Below are positions 1 through 9,000 of a DNA stretch of 11,981 bases, piece after piece. The notes below the pieces were generated by a model. That model was not told where the DNA came from and made no database searches. It saw only the letters and a list, made by a program, of their open reading frames with translations. The first letter of the stretch is position 1; each line of letters begins with the position of its first letter. A program made the translations under genes and the position numbers. Source of the DNA: Temnopleurus reevesii (taxonomy: Eukaryota > Echinodermata > Echinoidea > Temnopleuroida > Temnopleuridae); contig BQKZ01008629.1 in NCBI GenBank assembly GCA_036244855.1, positions 1 through 11,981 of the forward strand. The letters run 5' to 3'.

Positions 1-1233
1 CATGTATGAGCCTATTATCTCAAAGATACATACAGATAGGTAGATCTATTAATTTGTGTATCGAGACCCACACATATTACAGCATGTTAGTAAACAAAAT
101 CTCTATTACGTTTTGGTGATATGAATTGGGAGGCATGATATTTCTTTTTACTGACTAATGCAGGGTGGTTAACTTAGGTGAAGTGGACAGTAGCTTTTTG
201 CTCTAAGTTTGTTTATTTATTCATTCATTAGTTTTATTTCAGTAGGGTAGCTCGATCAGTAGTCTTGATACTGGTTTCCGTGGAGGCCCTATATAGAAGA
301 AAACTAAAAACAAATAAAAAAAATTGTGCTCATTAACACTGAATGGCTGGAAGCAAGTTATATAAACATTAATATTTTGTATAAATTCCATGGAACAAAG
401 TTTCCACACACAAAGTTATGTAGTATTACAAAGGACAATCGCCAGATTAAATCTGCCTAACCTGCCTTTATACATGATCACATGACGAAAAGATTCACAC
501 ACATGTTTGCATTATACTTAATTGCTTTTTTGAAAATTGTAAAAGCATATCTCCTCTTAATTGTTTCTATAGAGTACACATGGAATGGAAAAAAAGACAG
601 AATGATTTTATTTTCATTGTGAAAATTGAAAGCAATGGGAAGAAATCAATTGAATTGTATACAAAGCACAGTTAATATAAAAATACAGAAATACTGGTAG
701 AAGAGTCAAATATTTGAGAGTCAAATAAAATGAATATTAAAATCAATGTTATTATTTTATGACTCAATGTTAACTTTCATACTTCACAATATGAAGTGGA
801 AAAATACAAAATTGTAATCTACAGACTCTCACTTAATCAGTTGATAATTTCTGATGATTATAACCACCATACGTCCTAAGGACCTTATTACACACCTGTT
901 AGAGGATATTGTGTATATGGGTCATTCACAATAAAAAAAAATTAATGTCATTTAGATATTTCATTTGGCAATACTTATATCATGAATTAATAATTTCATA
1001 CAAAATAGGATTCGAAAATGAGAATACAAAAGGCTGATCAATGGGTATATAACTGAGTTTTAAGAGCTCAGAGGGAGAAATTATCAATTCCAATTCCATT
1101 TTAGACCAGGGACCACAGAGTCAGGGAGCCGGTTAATAAGTGCAAGTCTATGGGAATGTGTAAAAATGCTAATTTACCGCCAATCTCCTCGCCATCCACC
1201 CTGTGGCAGCCCTTCCCACATTTCAAAACATTC
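1..1233. other. downstream flank, no gene recognised
   Basis: AT-rich sequence with no long open frame and no recognisable protein. A stretch at about 245-295 (GGTAGCTCGATCAGTAG followed by TTGATACTGG) resembles the first half of a tRNA-derived SINE head, but lacks a clear B box and is not called. The rest shows only simple A/T runs. Confidence 0.6.
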
Positions 1234-1554
1234 CGTGGCCCCTGTAGAGGTCATGACTCTCGCCTTTCAACCAGAGGGTCGTAGGCTCGAATCCCACCCA
1301 TGGCGTTAATTTCCTTCAGCAAGAAATTTATCCACAAAGCTGCACTCTACCCAGGTGTAATTGGGGACTGGTAGGAGACAGCAGCACATTATCTGATATG
1401 ATGTGAGCACCTATTAAATTTGGCTGCCTTGATGCTAGGCTTGAATTGCCATCCAGTGACCGTGTAATAATACCGAAAGCGCTTTGACTAGTCAAAACTG
1501 ACCGAAAAGGCGCTATATAAATCTGCAATATTATTATTATTTTTATTATTATTA
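1234..1554 (+). mobile_element. tRNA-derived SINE with (ATT)n tail
   Basis: The head at 1234-1296 resembles a tRNA promoter, with CTCGCCTTTCAACCAGAGGG followed by a B-box-like GGCTCGAATCC. A tRNA-unrelated body follows, and then GGCGCTATATAAATCTGCAA leading into (ATT)n. This is typical of short retroposons whose tail is recognised by a partner LINE. The A box is degraded. It lies about 170 bp beyond the stop of the isomerase gene in the opposite orientation. Exact ends and target duplications were not resolved. Confidence 0.75.
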
Positions 1555-1670
1555 ATACACTATTTAAAAAATTGGTATCCATTATCAAATGTGAATAAAA
1601 ATCTTTTTATGATAAGTGTACATTATTTATCAAACATGATGTCAATTCTTTTCCAGATGGGCCTCATTGG

Positions 1671-1726
1671 TTTAATAATACTTTTTCACTGAAATGGATT
1701 CTAAGCACAGGTTCTGGGAAGGCTTT
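1671..1726 (-). promoter_or_regulatory. 3' UTR with candidate polyadenylation signal
   Basis: Downstream of the stop, the minus strand reads ATTAAA at 1676-1671, a common variant poly(A) hexamer, 51 bp past the stop codon. A CATAAA at 1611-1606 is a weaker alternative. A perfect AATAAA at 1547-1542 lies inside the (ATT)n tail of the SINE. Which one is used cannot be told from DNA alone. Confidence 0.4.
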
Positions 1727-1810
1727 CTAGAGGTAGCGGTTAACGAGGCCCTCGTATTTCTCCTGCTGGCCGGAGGTCACACCAGGTTCGCCGGCTTTCT
1801 TGACGTACTC
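1727..1810 (-). CDS. xylA: xylose isomerase terminal exon and stop
   Basis: 84 bp of coding sequence. The acceptor is CTGTGCAG. It reads [20 protein letters not shown] then GLVNRYL and TAG at 1729-1727. The short tail ending in an NRYL-type motif fits the C-terminus of the long (class II) isomerases, which pack against neighbouring subunits. The exon is much more GC-rich than its (AAT)n and AT-rich surroundings. Confidence 0.94.
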   Translation of the reverse strand, partial: EYVKKAGEPGVTSGQQEKYEGLVNRYL

Positions 1811-1853
1811 CTGCACAGAAATAAGATGAGAACCAATTATAATAATAATAATG

Positions 1854-1891
<38 letters not shown>

Positions 1892-4800
1892 CTTTTTTAT
1901 ATAGCGCTTTATTATCACTCAAGGTTTTAGAAAGAAGGATACATAAAGATAATAATTTCTTGCTTGATTACATGAGATGAAAGCTTTCTCGAGAGTACAG
2001 AAAAACCAAATATGGACAGAAAACTTAACTAAATGAAATATGTATAATCAAAAAGTAAAACATTATATTTGTGTGTATTACATATGTAATGATAACTTTC
2101 TTATACATCCCTATACAGAAACATTAAAGAAATGTTTGCCTCAATTAAATTGCAGCTCAGTAACATTTTTTTTCTAATACAAAACATACAATCAATAATA
2201 TCATTTCATTAATCAATTATTTTTCAGGTGGCACTGTAATTGGGAAGAACAAACATGAACTCAATCACAGAAAACCAAATATTCAAAATTAAATTTTGGA
2301 CTTAGCAGCACATTTCAGCCTATCTTTCCCATTAAAATCCCTTTCCCATCCCTTCCTGAGCAAGATTGACTAAAATGAGAGAGTCAAACTCTCAACGAGA
2401 TAGCGAGTTGAAAATCCTGAATTCTTATAATTTACCTCACACTCTTGAAGAGTAGCTGTTCCTTCAGCGATCTTCAGGCCGATACCACTGGTGAAGCTTG
2501 AGTAACGATCCTGAAAATGACGGAGATGAAGCTTCTTTTTTAATTTAGTACAATGGAAACTTTGCCATTAACCATTTAAAAACTCTCAATTGTATTATCA
2601 TACAGTCATTGTTCCACTAGACTGAATGATGATGTAAGATTCCTTATAAAACAAGAATGAAATATTCATCACACAGAGGACCTCGCTATATGAAGTTTTC
2701 TGTTCAACTCTCAGTTAATTCTTAGTGCATTTCATTTTAATTCTTGAATATTGAACCTTCACAATTTACACAATTTGTATCTCCCCCTCCTTCCCCTCCT
2801 CCCCCTCCTCCCCCTCCTCATGCTTCTCCATCACCTACTTCTCTTTCTCCTTCTCTTCCCCATCCTACATCTTTTCACCACCATCCTCCTCCTCCTCCTG
2901 TATTGTTGCTCTACTGAGTGAACAAAATGAAAAACTGGATATACAGTATAGAAAAACGTAGAACGGATGTACTGTTAATTCCACAATTCAAATTCCACAC
3001 ATTACAACATTCAATTCAAGCAAGTACAGCATTATTACCCTGGCTTTAGCAGTGTATGTACATGTAGCTGCCTGGCATGCCATAGATAAAACCTCTTTTG
3101 AATATTTGTACATTATGAATTGGGTATTAATTTCATATCCNCTCCCCCTCCTCCCCCTGCTGATCGACTGTAACTAGCAATTAATTGCAACTTTCTAGAA
3201 ACATCCCTAAAAGTTTTACAATGACTATTGCAAAATAATGTACCTCCACCATTTTCTGCAGGTGTCCCTCACTGATGAGCTTGACGGCGTTGCGTAGCCC
3301 CCGAGCGAAGGAATCCATGGCACCGATGTGTGCGTAGAACATGTCTTGAAGATCTGTGGACTCACGTCTGACCTTGGCATCGAAGTTAAGACCTCCTGGT
3401 GCTATCCCGCCCTGGTCAATCATGCACTGTGGGAGGGAAGAATACAAAATGAAAGCTTGTTAATACGTTCCCTAGAAGATTGCTTTAATCAGAGGGGTTT
3501 TCAATTCAAAGTAGACAAACTTATACTTCTTAAAGATATTTCATTTCATTTAATAATGTTTTTTCTCATTTCCAACAAAATACTGATCAATGAGCTCTGA
3601 AAGGTGGACCTGTGTGCTATACAAGTAGCCACTATTATTATTGTTATTATCAAATCAATACAAACATTCTGTTTTGAAGATCAGAGATCGACTCTCATGT
3701 AACCTTTGCACCAAAGTTAAAACTCCTGGGGCTATCCCACCATGGTCAATTATGCAATGTGGGGGAGGGGGGGGATGTACAAAATAACAGCTTGTAAATA
3801 TTAAAAATCAATAGTTGAAGATGTGTAAAGGAAAAACTCATAATTTGAATAGTGCAACGGCCACCCTACACTACCGAACTTTAAGTCTTACAACTTTATG
3901 ACCAATTTTGCAAAAACTGAAACCCGTTAAAATATGTTGTCTCACGCCGAGGTACTTGATACGTAATACTTCATCAAGTTCCAAGCACTGAGAACCTCAC
4001 ATTGAGACGACGTATACAGCGTGTTTCAGTATTTGCACAATTAGTTGTAAGACTGCAATTTGTTTAGTGTGCATTGCCCTGAAGGGACTTCAATTATATT
4101 TTGAGGTTGAACAGACCTTGCATATAGCAGTAGCACCTCTGATATCCATAGGGAACTGATCAGTATCCCAACCGAGATCTGGAGAACCGGTATTAGCATC
4201 TATGGATCCTAGCATCTTCAGACTGGAAGAAAGAGGTCAGAGAAAGAACATTGTTAGGAATTGGCCCCCATTAATTCCAGAATCAAGTTTAAACTCCTCT
4301 CCCTAGCATATCAATGTCTTATCAGTTAGCAGTCACATATCTCACAGAATTGCTCATTCAACATAAACCTGAGAGATCATTATGTTCTAGTAAAACACCA
4401 ATGTTCACTGTACCTAAAACTGAAACAAAATGAGAGATCAATCTCACAAGCCGCATCTATGTCTTTTCTTATTCCTCTAGATAACCATTTGGTTTTTAAA
4501 CATTTTAAAGCATGAGCTCTTCAACAAACTTCATTATCTGACTGAAAAAGGAAATCACATCAATAATGCACAATTTCAGTGCTTATGATTAATATCAACA
4601 TTTATAACGTATGTAGAATGATTCAAATTTGGCTAATGTTGCAATTCTTTCTTTCAAAAGAATACATTTGAGTCAGGCGTTTTGCTTGATGTAAACATAT
4701 TCTAATTTTTTATGTAGTACACAGTCATGCAATTGTTGGCTTCTCCAACTAGCATTGTCAACCATTCCCACCCCTTGCATTCCGAAAATTGAAATTAAAC

Positions 4801-6032
4801 ACAATACTCACGCAGAAGCCATTATGATGTCATGTTCATACTGATGCCCAGCAAGCATTGTGTGGTTTGGCTCGATGTTGAGTTTGAAATCATTCTGGAG
4901 ACCAAAGTGCTCCAAAAAGCCAATAACTGTCATAGCATCTACATGTATTAAAAAGAAAGAGAACAATGTTGAAAGTGGTGTAAGAATGATATTTTGAAGT
5001 TTTCTTAGCATTGTGTAGTTATGGGCTCGATGTTGAGCTTGAAATCATTCTGGAGACCCAAGTGCTCCAAAAAGCCAATAACTGTCATGGCATCTAAGAG
5101 GGAAAACACAAGTGGAGGCAATGTAAGCTTTTATGACATATTTCCTTGTTCTGTTCTTATTTTCTTCTGTGTTATTTAAGTGCCGTACTCATAATTGTAG
5201 TTGATTTTGCACCCGTATCATTATCATTATATTACTTTTTTCATGCAACATACTTTTTTGACAAAGAAGATTCAATATGGTAGCATAACATTTAATTGGA
5301 ACGTTCTGAAAAGAAAATATAACATTTTAGTGTTGCCAATTTAGGAAAGGAAGAGTGATTGATTTTGTTGCAAAATAATTCCTGAATGGGTTAAGTGCAG
5401 GATATGGTCCCCAACTCTGAACTGACACTGAATAAAATCTGAATAGTTTACCATAGTCATACTGATGCTTGGTAGGTTCCTTGGGTTTGGGCTCAATCAG
5501 CAGCTGGCCTGTAAATCCAATCTCCTTCTTGTATTCTAGGAAAATGACAGAATAATGTAAAAGTCGCATGGGAATTACAGAAAATAAAGAGAATACAAAT
5601 GGCAAAAAAGGGGATATTGTAGAGAGGCATTACTTTATATTTTTCCTTTTGCTATTTCCTTTATTTTCCTATTCTTAAGAATTCATGTATTTATCTGTTT
5701 ATTAATATTATACTATTATTATCATTATTATCATTTTTTTTTTGGGGGGGGAATTTCATAGGTTTTGTTTTGTCTAACCCTAGTTTTCTTCGATTTTGAT
5801 TCTCTTTAAGAACGGCTTGTGGTATAATCATGTTAGAGCATTTCATATATTACTGGTAGTTTATAAATCAGGCATAAACGATGGTAAGTTATACACAGTC
5901 TCAGGGAGAACCCATATGATAAGGGTTAGGTGTATAATATAATTTATGGAGTAAAATACAAGTTATCAGCATAGCAACTCATGTGAAATCATTGGATGTG
6001 AGAAAGTGTTGCTATGACAGTTAATATCATAG

Positions 6033-6065
<33 letters not shown>

Positions 6066-9000
6066 TTGATTATTGCTATAGCTCTAAAAACAAAGAGTAC
6101 CATAGCACTTTACAATTTAACAGAACAAAAATTAAAACGATTAGATTACTGTGGAAAAAGGAAAGTCTTAAGATGTTATTTTAACATGGTTGATCAGTTT
6201 TAAGTTGCCCGTATTGCAAGAGGAATACTGTTGCAGAATTTAGAAGCAGCTGCTGAGAAGGGCTTTTCACCTGTTTTGAATTTACATTTTGGGATGACAA
6301 GCTTTTGATACAATATTAATGTAAGTTTTATACACACTGGGGGCCCACTGATTAAAAATGAAACCTTCTCATTTTTCTTTTTAAATATTATTACACAGAT
6401 TACTTACTGACAGCCATTTTGAAGAAGTTTGCCATGTGTGAGAGTTCCCCTCGTAGATCAGTGTTGAGCAGACTCTGGTAGCCTTCTCGACCACCCCAGA
6501 AAACTATCAAATTGAAAAAAATAATCAAAATCCAGGTATGTTTTGAAGTGAAAACCAAATTTCCAAGAGTAATAGATTTTCAAGCACATATTTATTCATT
6601 TGAACTCCTAACTTTTAAGAGTGCATAATGAACCAATTCAAACCCTGTAACTATTCATCTCCACTGGCACATGATCATTTAGATATAGCTCTAATAGAGT
6701 CATTTTTTAGATTGCAGGAACAAATTAAGCACCAAGAACAAAATCATGGCAATCTGGGAAGAGGGGGGGGGGATTCTATAGAAAGTACAATGAACAAAAT
6801 AAAACAAATAACAATATGATAATTGAAGAGATTTGTGAAAAGATGCCACAAATAAATCAATTTCATTTAAGTTACATGCTTTAAGACATTTAAGTTCTAC
6901 GCTTAACACTGATATATTAAATACTATTTATAAAACGACTATTCAACCATGTATAGATTATGCCTGCTCAGTTTGGGGAAATTGTTCATTGAAAAACAGG
7001 GAACTTTTTAATAGACTACAGAAGAGAGCAGCACATATTGTTTTGAAAGAATATGATTTCTCTATAAGTTCAAGTGATTTGATTAAAAAATTAAAATGGC
7101 AATCGTTTGATACACGGAGGAACTACTTTTTAAACGTTTTAGCTTACCAATGTATATACGGCCTTGCACCCATTAGACTGTGCAATGATATTGAATTGTT
7201 TATTGATAGGCATGGGATTAATACAAGAAATGCGAATTCACTTAATGCTGTTTTACCAAAGCCTAACATTGAATGTTTTAAACAATCATTTAAGTACAGT
7301 GCAATCAAATTATGAAATTTAATCCCAACCGAACTTCAAAATATCTCATCCATATCATCATTTAAGCGATCATATAAGAATATGTTTTTTGTATAAGCCA
7401 TTTATTTTCATACAATGATCTTCATTGTTTGATTTTCTATGAGTAGTGTTTTGCAATCTTTGTACTACTAGTTTCTTTTAATTTTGTATTTTCTATCGGC
7501 ATTTTAATTGTACTTATTATAAATTGTATTCTATGTTATCTTGTATCAATTATTTTTTCATTGTTGCCTTGATCAGGACCTTGATGTAAAACAGCTTTTG
7601 CTGATCTTGTTTTTATCCTGTTGAAATATATTGTAATAAATAAATAAATAAATAAATAAATATTGAACAGTACATTCCCATGCTTTACATGAAGTAAATT
7701 GTAAAATCCAAAAATTATTTACACATTAATTTCACTGTTGACCAAAGAGCAAATTCAAGAAATGTCATCCTGGCCATCTCGGCACTTATCATAATTTACT
7801 AAAGCAAAGAAGAGCACAAATTTTGCAAGGATCTCACACAAATGAAATGCAAATTGTTGTAAATATCAATAAGCATTGTTCTAAATTTGCATAAGATTCT
7901 GGGCTTGGTATAGAAATAAACAGCTTACCAAAGTTTTCTCCTCCAAGTTTCTTGCCGATCTCCAAACCTTTCTTGACTGCGGCGGCTGCATAGGCCACTA
8001 CATGAGCATCTGGATTGGTGGAGGCACCATTCATATACCTGTTAGAGGCAGAGGGAAAGATAGGGAACCATTAATAAATCTTCAAATTGGTAACTAATTA
8101 AATAATCTGCCGTCAAAGGTGGTTTTACCCAACAAAAAATACATTTAAATGGCCAAAATAGATCTGTGAACACATTGAATGAAATCAATATGGCAATTTG
8201 TCCAACCCAATGTACACGAGTTGATTAGAAATAATTTGTGAAATATATGTAATACATTTTGTGAGAGAGGAGTCTACAAGAAATATTCAGGGGAAGCTTA
8301 CATTCCCATATATGATGGTGTAAAAATACTGCATAATGAACCCCAGAATTGGGTTTAAAAAAATAAAAGTATCAATGTGTAATTACACGTAAAGGGGAAT
8401 GGCAACCTTGTGGGCTCTCAGAAAATGGGAATCCTTGATTTGTCAACTTTGGCAGAATCTGTGATGTATCAGCAGACAACCCCTATTCAATTTGTATATA
8501 AATTTACAAGAAATTGATTAAAAATAAACTGAAAATAATGATTCAACACAAGTCTTTAAAAAGCTTTTGCAGAAGTGGTTATTATACTTAATATAAAAAC
8601 CTGTAGTTTGTCTACTTTTCTGAAAAAGAAGAAAATATTCAATTTGGGGTTTGGAGAGTTGTCCCCGATGACGTCACAGATTTTTCTAAAAGTAACTGAT
8701 TCAAGGATCCCTATTTAATAGAGGACATCATTAACATTTTGAAAATTCATTTACTTTTGAAGAAAAAAAAAATCATTAAATTTTGCGCAAATTTTCACAT
8801 TTTGATCATTGTATTTTTCTTCATCGACTATTAGAGCATATGAATTCTAAAGATTTTGTTCCCCTCTAATACATACTACCTTTTGTGAGAGAAGAGGTTA
8901 CAAGTATTCCATAGTAGCTTGACACCGGTCTCGTTCTGGAGCTGAAGAGCTAGGTCTGTGATCTCATCGAGATTGCGGTTTGTTTCCTCAATGGTCGCAC

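Larger units (their letters stand above)
6815..7663 (+). mobile_element. 5'-truncated LINE (CR1/Jockey-like) 3' end
   Basis: A reverse-transcriptase C-terminal frame, a 3' untranslated stretch at 7397-7636 and an (AAAT)n tail at 7637-7663 follow one another. This is the layout of a 5'-truncated non-LTR retrotransposon insertion. It sits on the plus strand, antisense to the host gene, in the 1,425-bp intron between exons 3 and 4. The left edge is soft: [15 protein letters not shown] coding begins near 6817, and 6504-6814 holds nothing recognisable. Confidence 0.85.

Noticed and set aside
245..295. tRNA-like stretch resembling a SINE head
   Set aside because: An A-box-like start is visible but there is no B box or SINE body, so neither a tRNA gene nor a SINE can be supported.
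1234..1300. A true tRNA gene
   Set aside because: The head lacks a foldable acceptor stem and continues into a SINE body with an (ATT)n tail.
1727..1930. Open frames on both strands with long Ile, Tyr or Asn tracts
   Set aside because: They read through the (AAT)n microsatellite. Only the minus-strand segment up to 1810 is coding, as the terminal exon.
3328..3600. 90-codon plus-strand open frame
   Set aside because: It is the antisense of exon 8 plus intron and matches no family, while the minus-strand reading is clear XylA.
5007..5093. Functional mutually exclusive exon
   Set aside because: The frame shifts and stops before the essential His, and no donor follows, so it cannot encode an alternative active site.
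6628..6819. 63-codon plus-strand frame upstream of the LINE
   Set aside because: No recognisable LINE or other domain, biased composition with a poly-G run, and it ends before the recognisable RT region. Treated as chance.
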